Source of the DNA: an uncultured Erysipelotrichaceae bacterium
GTDB taxonomy: Bacteria; Bacillota_I; Bacilli_A; RF39; UBA660
Reading direction: 5' to 3'
Assembly: GCA_902803795.1 (NCBI GenBank)
Contig: CADCRC010000067.1
Coordinates: 1 to 5,055, forward strand
DNA length: 5,055 nucleotides
Shown here: positions 1 through 5,055 of the stretch, in pieces
Layout of the letters: the number at the start of each line of letters is the position of its first letter
Position numbering within the stretch: position 1 is the first letter of the stretch
The notes under the pieces: model-generated
What the model was told of the DNA's origin: nothing
Seen by the model: only the letters and a program-made list of their open reading frames with translations
The model's database searches: none
Translations under genes and position numbers: made by a program

Positions 1-309
1 AATAAAAAAATTGATGGTAGTTTAACATCTAAAAATATTAAAAATATATTAAGTGATATTATGGAACTTGATTTAGATGTTGATTCTATTATTATAAAGC
101 ATGATATTAAAAATATTAGTGATGATAGTTATATTGAAAAAATAATTGATGAGATTGTTGTAGAAAATCCTAATATTGTTGAAGATTATAAAAGTAGACC
201 TGATAGAGCAATTAAATTTATTATTGGTCAGGCTATGAAGAAGTCTTGTGGTCAAATTGATCCTAAAAAGACTCAAGAATTAGTAAATATAAAACTTAAT
301 AATATGTAA
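1..309 (+). CDS. gatB: GatB, Asp-tRNA(Asn)/Glu-tRNA(Gln) amidotransferase subunit B, C-terminal part
   Basis: This is the last 102 codons of an open frame that enters from the left edge in frame 1; the ATG at 61 is an internal methionine, not the start. GatB is the cytoplasmic subunit of GatCAB that activates mischarged Glu-tRNA(Gln) or Asp-tRNA(Asn) for amidation. The visible part matches the helical GatB/YqeY tail that contacts tRNA. The early KKIDGSLTSKNIK resembles the family's K.k.G.is.k.aK segment. It is followed by IIDEIVVENPNIVEDYK (family form i..vi.eNp..v.dyk.Gk) and FIIGQAMKKSCGQIDPK (family form GqvMk...G.anP). The missing N-terminal ~370 residues, inferred from a usual GatB length near 475, hold the active site. 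No G+C-rich terminator hairpin follows the stop, so readthrough into the next genes is possible. Family assignment is firm. Confidence 0.93.
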   Translation, partial: NKKIDGSLTSKNIKNILSDIMELDLDVDSIIIKHDIKNISDDSYIEKIIDEIVVENPNIVEDYKSRPDRAIKFIIGQAMKKSCGQIDPKKTQELVNIKLNNM

Positions 310-338
310 TTGAAAAAGTTATATGTTTATTGTATAAT
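310..338 (+). promoter_or_regulatory. Sigma-A-type promoter for the downstream four-gene unit
   Basis: TTGAAA at 310-315 (5 of 6 to TTGACA) is separated by exactly 17 bases from a perfect TATAAT at 333-338. The -35 box starts directly after the gatB stop codon. Transcription would begin near 345, leaving a leader of about 30 bases before the ATG at 377. Single TATAAT matches are common in DNA this AT-rich. The correct spacing together with the intergenic position makes this one credible. Confidence 0.7.
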
Positions 339-361
339 TTATTAAGATAGTGGGGTTATAA

Positions 362-369
362 AAAGGAGA
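362..369 (+). promoter_or_regulatory. Ribosome binding site of the 148-residue membrane protein
   Basis: AAAGGAGA ends 7 bases before the ATG at 377. It is the strongest Shine-Dalgarno match in the window and fixes that start. Confidence 0.85.
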
Positions 370-376
370 TTTTTGT

Positions 377-823
377 ATGAATTTTATTAAACATAATATT
401 GGAACTATTATTGCGATTATGCTTTTAATTGTTGTTGTTGTTTTATTGTATGAAGCTAAAGTTACTTTTTTTCCTGATGATGGTAAGGCTATATATGGAG
501 AGAGATTAAGTCAGAATAAAGAATATAGAATAAGTAATGATCAGCTAAAATCTGCTGAAAACTCTATTAAGGATTCTTGTGAAGAAGTTAAAGTTAGATT
601 GCAAGGAAAAATAATTGAAGCTAATATTGTTATTTCTAATGATATGTCTGGTGGGGATGCTAAGGGATTAGCTGATAAGATAGCTAGCAGTTTTTCTGAT
701 TCACAGAAAACTTATTATGATATTCAGGTTTTTATTAAAAAGGAAAATGATACAACTTCATTTCCTATAGTTGGATATAAGCATCATACATCTGATCATT
801 TTTCTTGGACAAAGGATAGATAA
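377..823 (+). CDS. Single-pass membrane protein of unknown function, 148 residues
   Basis: I do not recognise a named family. A short basic N-terminus (K5, H6) leads into one hydrophobic helix at residues 8-25, predicting the N-terminus inside and about 120 residues outside the membrane. No lipobox cysteine follows the helix, so it is a membrane anchor rather than a lipoprotein signal. The outer part reads as helix (about 54-68), strand (71-87), helix (91-106), strand (113-122). That order recalls the small alpha/beta modules of Asp23/AmaP-type envelope-stress proteins, but this is a comparison of shape only. The tail, residues 129-148, is rich in aromatic and histidine residues (GYKHH, then FSWTKDR). 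It has its own promoter and a strong ribosome binding site. It ends one base before the receptor gene, so the two are probably translationally coupled and may act together. Real gene: high confidence; function: unknown. Confidence 0.85.
   Translation: MNFIKHNIGTIIAIMLLIVVVVLLYEAKVTFFPDDGKAIYGERLSQNKEYRISNDQLKSAENSIKDSCEEVKVRLQGKIIEANIVISNDMSGGDAKGLADKIASSFSDSQKTYYDIQVFIKKENDTTSFPIVGYKHHTSDHFSWTKDR
811..819 (+). promoter_or_regulatory. Ribosome binding site deciding the receptor start at 825
   Basis: AAAGGATAG lies inside the last codons of the upstream gene. Its AAAGGA core (811-816) is 8 bases before the ATG at 825. The longer reading from an ATG at 771 has no such site, overlaps the upstream gene by 53 bases, and would place charged residues ahead of a clean KRR-plus-hydrophobic membrane anchor. 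Confidence 0.8.
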
Positions 824-824
824 T

Positions 825-2873
825 ATGAAAAGAAGAATTATAATTATTTCGATTATTGTTATACTTATTGGTGTTTTTGTTTTTACTTATAGATATTATA
901 CAAAACAAGATCCTACTAATACTTTAACTGTAAGAGAAAAAGAATGGATTATAGATAATAATTCTATTAAATATGATTTGGAAATATTGAATGATTATCC
1001 TGTTTATGGAGATAATGGTGTAGGTTTATTATTTGATTTTGTTAATGATTTTGAGAAGGAAGTTGGTATTGATTTTAATAAGATTTCTTATTTGAAAGCA
1101 ACTCCTATTTCTTCTAATGGATATAGATTTAGAATCGTTAATAAAGATTATAAATTAAAAAATAATGATATTAAATTTTTTAATGATAATTATGTTGTTG
1201 TTTCTAAAGAATATAAGAGGATTAATCATATATCTGATTTATCTAATGAGATATTTGGTATATTTGAGGATGATAAAAATGATTTATCTTATTATTTAAA
1301 ACAGGCTTCTAATATTACTTTTAATTCATATGGTAGTATTGTAGATATGATTAATGCTTTAGAAAGTAAGGAAATAACTTCTATTATTGTACCTAATATG
1401 ATGTATTTAAATTATACTATTGAAAAAGATAAGTATAATATTAATTATTATTTAAATGAATATAGTAAAAGTATTATATTATCTATGCCTGATGGTAATA
1501 AACAATTAAATACTATTATTAGAAAGTATTATAATAAGTGGAAAAATAATAAATATGTTAAAGAATATAATAAGCAATATATTTATTATTATATGAATGT
1601 TAGAAAAATAAGTTCTGAAGATAAAGATGCTATAGAAAATGTTGATTATACTTATGGATATGTTAAGAATTTGCCTTATGAAAATGTTTCTAATAATAAT
1701 AGGATGACTGGTATTGCAGGAGAATATATTGAGAGAATTAAAAGATTAGGGAATATTAATATTAAATATAAGAGATATAAAGATATAGCAGAGTTAAATA
1801 AGGCTATTAAAAATAAAGAAATTGATATATATTTTGATTATTATAATATAAATAGTGATGATTATGTTGGAACTAATTCATATTTTATTGAAGATTATGT
1901 AGTACTTGGTAAAATGTATGATAAGCATGTAGTTAGTTCTTTTGAATCTTTATCTGGAAAAGAAATAGTAATGCTTAAAAATAGTGCTTTATATGATTTT
2001 TTTGTTAATAATTCTAAAGCTTATATTAAAACTTATAATAGTATTAATGAATTAGTTAGGAATGCTAAAAATAGGATTATTGTAATAGATAGAGAAAAAT
2101 ATGTTTATTATCAAAATAGTAAATTTAGAGATTATAATTTAGTATATGAAGATACTATGTCTAGTGATTATAGATTTATGGTATTAAAAAAGAATAATGC
2201 TTTATATGATTTATTTAATTATATAAGTAGTACTAATTCATATTATAATTATAGAAATGATGGTTTAGTATCTATTACTAATAGTGTTTTAGATGATGTT
2301 TCTTTATGGCAATTATATCTTATGATTTTGTTAGCTATATTTATTCCTATTATTATTGTAGTTGTTATAATTGGTATTATAAGACATAGAAAGAAAATTA
2401 AAATTGTAAAAATTAAAGATAGACATAAATATACTGATGTTTTAACTTCTTTAAAGAATCGAAACTATTTAAATGATAAATTACCTGAATGGGAAGAATG
2501 TAAGAAATTTCCACAAAGTGTAATTGTTATTGATTTAAATAATGTTAAGTATGTAAATGATAACTATGGTCATGAAGAAGGAGATCAGTTAATTATGAGG
2601 GCTGCAAGTAAGCTTGTTAATATGCAACTTGAAAATAGTGAGATAATTAGGACTGATGGTAATGAATTTTTGATTTATTTAGTAGGCTATAAAGAAAAAC
2701 AAATTAGTACATATTGTGCAAAATTAACAAAAGAATTGAAAAGTTTACCGCATGATTTTGGTGCTGCCGTTGGCTATAGTATGATAATGGATAATTCTCA
2801 AAGTATAGATGATGCGATAAATGAAGCAACTTTAGAAATGATTACTAAAAAAGAAGAGTCAAAGAGTAAATAA
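825..2873 (+). CDS. Membrane receptor: tandem extracellular solute-binding-like domains plus degenerate GGDEF domain
   Basis: This 682-residue protein has a basic N-terminus and a first membrane helix at about 5-22. Residues 34-258 look like a periplasmic-binding-protein (SBP_bac_3-type) domain. It opens with LTVREKEWI and later has ISDLSNEIFGIFEDD, like the family's 'sl.DLkGk.vgv..g'. Residues 262-490 repeat the plan, with TYGYVKNLPYENVSNNNRM, then LSGKEIVMLKNSALYDF. A second membrane helix (497-519) is followed by a basic linker and a GGDEF-type domain (about 536-675): TDVLTSLKNRN, metal aspartate D570, N578-D579, and GHEEGD at 582-587. The signature is DGNEF (611-615) instead of GGDEF. The first glycine, near the nucleotide, and the third-position acidic residue, a metal ligand in PleD-type cyclases, are both lost. 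No RxxD inhibitory site precedes it. Diguanylate cyclase activity is therefore unlikely, and a ligand-sensing or GTP/c-di-GMP-binding signalling role is inferred. The tandem arrangement resembles BvgS-like sensors. Domain calls are good; ligand and output are unknown. Confidence 0.88.
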   Translation: MKRRIIIISIIVILIGVFVFTYRYYTKQDPTNTLTVREKEWIIDNNSIKYDLEILNDYPVYGDNGVGLLFDFVNDFEKEVGIDFNKISYLKATPISSNGYRFRIVNKDYKLKNNDIKFFNDNYVVVSKEYKRINHISDLSNEIFGIFEDDKNDLSYYLKQASNITFNSYGSIVDMINALESKEITSIIVPNMMYLNYTIEKDKYNINYYLNEYSKSIILSMPDGNKQLNTIIRKYYNKWKNNKYVKEYNKQYIYYYMNVRKISSEDKDAIENVDYTYGYVKNLPYENVSNNNRMTGIAGEYIERIKRLGNINIKYKRYKDIAELNKAIKNKEIDIYFDYYNINSDDYVGTNSYFIEDYVVLGKMYDKHVVSSFESLSGKEIVMLKNSALYDFFVNNSKAYIKTYNSINELVRNAKNRIIVIDREKYVYYQNSKFRDYNLVYEDTMSSDYRFMVLKKNNALYDLFNYISSTNSYYNYRNDGLVSITNSVLDDVSLWQLYLMILLAIFIPIIIVVVIIGIIRHRKKIKIVKIKDRHKYTDVLTSLKNRNYLNDKLPEWEECKKFPQSVIVIDLNNVKYVNDNYGHEEGDQLIMRAASKLVNMQLENSEIIRTDGNEFLIYLVGYKEKQISTYCAKLTKELKSLPHDFGAAVGYSMIMDNSQSIDDAINEATLEMITKKEESKSK

Positions 2874-2886
2874 TTTTTTACTCTTT
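2861..2886 (+). other. Inverted repeat spanning the receptor stop codon (possible weak terminator or attenuator)
   Basis: AAAGAGTAAA (2861-2870) is a perfect 10-base inverted match to TTTACTCTTT (2877-2886), with a 6-base loop that begins with the TAA stop. Only two or three pairs are G-C and the following T run is just four bases. As an intrinsic terminator it would be weak. It could instead reduce expression of the downstream genes or protect the upstream message. Chance is a serious alternative in such AT-rich DNA. Confidence 0.35.
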
Positions 2887-2894
2887 TAAAAAGA

Positions 2895-3713
2895 ATGGTG
2901 ATTTATTTGCGTAATACAAGAGTGTTGTTTAGAAAATTTTTGAATTTAGTTAAAAGGCCTGAACTTAGAATATTGCCAGGACAATTAGCTTTTTTCTTGA
3001 CTGTTTCTTTGATTCCTCTTTTTGCTCTTGTTGGGGCTGTTTCTGAAATGTTTAATTTATCTACTACTGATTTTATTGTTGCTTTTTCAGAGCAAATACC
3101 TGAAGTTGTTAGAAATATGATGCAATCTGCTATATATGGACAGGGTATGAATGCTAATATGGCATTGTTCTTTATATTTGCTTTTATTTTAACTTCTAAT
3201 GGTACTCATTCTATGATTATTACAGCGAATGAAATATATAAAATAGAAAATAAAAATGTGTTATATAGAAGAGTTAAAGCTATATTTATGATGTTTATGT
3301 TACTATTATTATTTTTGTTTTTATTAATTGTTCCAGTATTTGGTGATAGTATATTTGATTTTATTAAGAGTAATGTATCTGATGTTAGAGCTTTTGACTT
3401 TTTTTATAGAGTATTTATGATTTTTAAATATCCTATTAGTGTATTAATTTTATTTTTTAATATAAAATTAATTTATGTAATATCACCTGATTCTTCTATT
3501 GAGTCATCTTCTACTACTAAAGGTGCTTTATTTACTACATTTGGTTGGATTATAGCTTCAAGTTTTTATTCTATATATATTGGAGTATTTGATACATATA
3601 ATATTTATTATGGTAGTATTTCTAGTATACTTGTATTGTTGTTGTGGGTTTATGTATTGTCTTATATATTTGTATTAGGCTTAATAATTAATGCTAGTAG
3701 TTATGATTTGTGA
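2895..3713 (+). CDS. YihY/BrkB-family inner membrane protein
   Basis: The protein has 272 residues, a normal length for the YihY/virulence factor BrkB family (Pfam Virul_fac_BrkB). About six membrane helices are visible, at 29-50, 89-110, 129-150, 173-196, 210-229 and 242-265. Family landmarks are the first helix with LPGQLAFF followed by SLIPLF, and a cytoplasmic NEIYKIENK where relatives have an 'aN.ay' segment. The closing block, 235-253, reads YNIYYGSISSILVLLLWVY, matching the family's 'YN..YGslgavivlllWly'. The molecular role of this family is not settled: it was once wrongly called ribonuclease BN, and transport or envelope roles have been suggested. The ATG at 2895 has almost no Shine-Dalgarno sequence. 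A TTG at 2907 preceded by GGTGAT is a credible alternative start that removes four residues. The gene lies 21 bases after the receptor and ends with TGA. Confidence 0.9.
   Translation: MVIYLRNTRVLFRKFLNLVKRPELRILPGQLAFFLTVSLIPLFALVGAVSEMFNLSTTDFIVAFSEQIPEVVRNMMQSAIYGQGMNANMALFFIFAFILTSNGTHSMIITANEIYKIENKNVLYRRVKAIFMMFMLLLLFLFLLIVPVFGDSIFDFIKSNVSDVRAFDFFYRVFMIFKYPISVLILFFNIKLIYVISPDSSIESSSTTKGALFTTFGWIIASSFYSIYIGVFDTYNIYYGSISSILVLLLWVYVLSYIFVLGLIINASSYDL
2897..2902 (+). promoter_or_regulatory. Possible ribosome binding site for an alternative TTG start of the BrkB-family gene
   Basis: GGTGAT matches the right half of the extended anti-SD complement AAGGAGGTGATC. It sits 4 bases before TTG at 2907, where that half should sit. 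The ATG at 2895 has only an A-rich stretch upstream. Which start is used cannot be decided here. Confidence 0.35.
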
Positions 3714-3719
3714 TATAAT
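3711..3719 (+). promoter_or_regulatory. Possible extended -10 promoter overlapping the BrkB-family stop codon
   Basis: TGATATAAT is a perfect extended -10 (TGnTATAAT) whose TGA is the stop codon of the upstream gene. There is no recognisable -35 at 16-18 bases. Transcription would begin near 3726, right at the ribosome binding site, giving a leader of only about 13 bases. It could add independent transcription of the LtaS-family gene, but a chance match is quite possible. Confidence 0.3.
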
Positions 3720-3726
3720 TTAGTAT

Positions 3727-3733
3727 GGAGATG
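3727..3733 (+). promoter_or_regulatory. Ribosome binding site of the LtaS-family gene
   Basis: GGAGATG has its GGAG core (3727-3730) 8 bases before the ATG at 3739. This spacing supports that start and not the nearer ATG at 3731, which lies in another frame and soon meets a stop. Confidence 0.75.
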
Positions 3734-3738
3734 TTTAA

Positions 3739-5055
3739 ATGAAAATTAGTAAAAGTTTTAAGAAAAAATTTAATCAGTTTAAGAAATGGTTGATTCATTT
3801 AAGAGAAGATCATGTTATTAGTACTTTGATAAAAAATAATATATTATTTTTTGTTTATTTTTTAGTTTGTGTTTTAGAATCTACATTACTTAGAATATTT
3901 TGTATGCCTACAATTGAAAATATTTTGTCTTTCAAAGCAATACTTGCAGATAGTGCTGTTGTTGTTATTGTAGGTGCTTTTTCTTATCTGCTTAAGCCAC
4001 AATATAGATATAGATTTTTACTTTGTTTTAATATATTTTTTACATTTGTTTGTGTAGTTAATTCTGTTTATTATACATTTTATACTTCTTTCGCATCTGT
4101 TTCAATGTTATCTTTGACTCAATATATTGGTGATGTTGGGGATGCTGTTGTTGAAAATGTTATATCTATTAAGGATCTTGTTTATATTTTAGGTCCTATT
4201 TGTTTAGTTGTTGTTAATAGATATATTAATAGTAAAAAAATTGATAAGGTTATTGAGATAAAGAAAGATAGAAAAAAGAAATTTGTTCATGCTTTAAGTA
4301 GTGGAATTGTTATACTTGTTATTTTTATCGCAACTCTTTCTTCTCTTGATTATACGAGATTTATTAAGCAATGGAATAAAGAATTTATTGTTATGCGATT
4401 TGGTATATATATATATCAAATAAATGATGTTATTACTTCACTTCAACCAAAAATTAATTCTATGTTTGGTTATGATAGTGCAAAAGATATGTTTGATGAA
4501 TATTTTAAAAATGTTAATGAAACTGGTAAAAGTAATGAATATACTGATATTTTTAAAGGTAAAAATGTTGTTGTAATACATGGTGAGTCAATGATGACTA
4601 ATGCTATTGGACTTACATTTAATGGTGTTGAGGTTACTCCTACTTTAAATAAATTATCTAAGAGTGGTATGTATTTTTCTAATTTTTATTCACAAGTTAG
4701 TGTTGGAACTTCATCTGATAGTGAACTTACATATAATACATCTTTGATGCCAACTAAGAGTGGAACTGCTTTTGTTTCATATTCTGATAGAACATATATT
4801 GGTATTCCATCTTTACTTAAAGATATGAATTATTATACATTTTCTATGCATGCGAACAAGGCTGATTTTTGGAATAGAAGAACTATGCATATGGCTTTAG
4901 GTTATAATAAATTTTATGCTAAAGATAGTTATAAAGTAAATTTAGAGGATGTTATTGGACTTGGTTTATCTGATAAATCATTCTTTAGTCAGTCTGTTGA
5001 AAAAATTAAAAAGATTAATGAAAAACATGAAAAGTGGTATGGATTATTGATTATG
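3739..5055 (+). CDS. LtaS-family phosphoglycerol transferase (lipoteichoic acid synthase-like), 5' part
   Basis: The frame is open for 439 codons and runs off the right edge. Family members are usually 600-700 residues, so roughly a third is missing. A basic cytoplasmic N-terminus (1-33) is followed by five membrane helices, at about 35-54, 66-85, 92-116, 143-163 and 183-203. This is the LtaS plan, with the TQYIGDVGDAVV stretch before helix 4 like the family's 'q..n.GdlG.s'. The extracellular sulfatase-type domain starts near 279. KNVVVIHGESMMT carries metal ligand E283 (S. aureus LtaS E255), followed by VTPTLNKLSKSGMYFSNFYS. TSSDSE (324-329) is the nucleophile loop. FWNRR (377-381) matches substrate-site residues W354 and R356 of LtaS. 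LtaS has threonine as nucleophile; the aligned residue here is S325, with T324 beside it. LtaS-type enzymes move phosphoglycerol from phosphatidylglycerol onto a glycolipid-anchored chain. Paralogues such as primases share the fold, so the exact role is open. The later metal ligands lie outside the window. Confidence 0.9.
   Translation, partial: MKISKSFKKKFNQFKKWLIHLREDHVISTLIKNNILFFVYFLVCVLESTLLRIFCMPTIENILSFKAILADSAVVVIVGAFSYLLKPQYRYRFLLCFNIFFTFVCVVNSVYYTFYTSFASVSMLSLTQYIGDVGDAVVENVISIKDLVYILGPICLVVVNRYINSKKIDKVIEIKKDRKKKFVHALSSGIVILVIFIATLSSLDYTRFIKQWNKEFIVMRFGIYIYQINDVITSLQPKINSMFGYDSAKDMFDEYFKNVNETGKSNEYTDIFKGKNVVVIHGESMMTNAIGLTFNGVEVTPTLNKLSKSGMYFSNFYSQVSVGTSSDSELTYNTSLMPTKSGTAFVSYSDRTYIGIPSLLKDMNYYTFSMHANKADFWNRRTMHMALGYNKFYAKDSYKVNLEDVIGLGLSDKSFFSQSVEKIKKINEKHEKWYGLLIM

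Noticed and set aside
73..276. Minus-strand open frame of 67 codons inside the gatB tail.
   Set aside because: It is a shadow of a well-supported gatB frame, with low-complexity Asn/Ile/Phe composition and no ribosome binding site or family resemblance.
310..376. Terminator or riboswitch between gatB and the next gene.
   Set aside because: The 67 bases hold a promoter and ribosome binding site but no stable stem with a T run and no recognisable aptamer.
431..442. GTT repeated four times.
   Set aside because: It simply encodes consecutive valines in the membrane helix and is too short to suggest phase variation.
771..824. Longer receptor reading frame beginning at ATG 771.
   Set aside because: It overlaps the upstream gene by 53 bases, has no ribosome binding site, and adds a second short hydrophobic stretch before a natural KRR-type anchor. 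The ATG at 825 has AAAGGA at 8 bases.
3711..3753. Possible reading of TGA as tryptophan (Mycoplasma code), extending the BrkB-family protein.
   Set aside because: Extension would add about a dozen unlikely residues and overlap the next gene past its ribosome binding site. Tryptophan elsewhere is TGG, and the protein already ends where the family normally does.
4404..4416. TA dinucleotide run in the LtaS-family gene.
   Set aside because: It is thirteen bases encoding Ile-Tyr repeats, expected in DNA of this composition, with no sign of frameshift.

Overview
The window is a very AT-rich piece of bacterial chromosome (about a quarter G+C by eye). Five genes all read on the + strand, with only short gaps between them. 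It looks like a low-GC Bacillota in the wider Bacilli/Erysipelotrichia-type gut lineages. The reasons are the GatB amidotransferase subunit, a lipoteichoic-acid-synthase-type enzyme, strong A/T-ending codon bias and AGGAG-type ribosome binding sites. Tryptophan is written TGG and TGA is used as a stop (end of the BrkB-family gene), so the Mycoplasma genetic code is not indicated. The genus cannot be told from this sequence.

Layout: positions 1-309 are the 3' end of gatB. One base after its stop begins a good sigma-A-type promoter (TTGAAA, 17 bases, TATAAT), which probably starts a separate transcription unit. That unit holds a 148-residue single-pass membrane protein of unknown function (377-823). 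A 682-residue membrane receptor follows (825-2873), with two predicted extracellular solute-binding-like domains and a cytoplasmic GGDEF domain whose signature is degraded to DGNEF. Next is a six-helix YihY/BrkB-family membrane protein (2895-3713), then the first 439 residues of an LtaS-family phosphoglycerol transferase (3739 onward, cut by the window edge). Gaps inside the unit are 1, 21 and 25 bases, so co-transcription is likely.

Working picture (inference): the four genes after gatB form a cell-envelope cluster. It would pair an extracellular-ligand receptor, whose cyclase domain is probably inactive, with a small membrane partner, a polytopic membrane protein and a polymer synthase acting outside the membrane. 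No RNA genes, mobile elements, CRISPR arrays or long repeats are visible, and no stretch over 300 bases lacks a gene. The most interesting points are the degenerate GGDEF receptor, its tight coupling to the unknown small protein, and its linkage to a teichoic-acid-type synthase.
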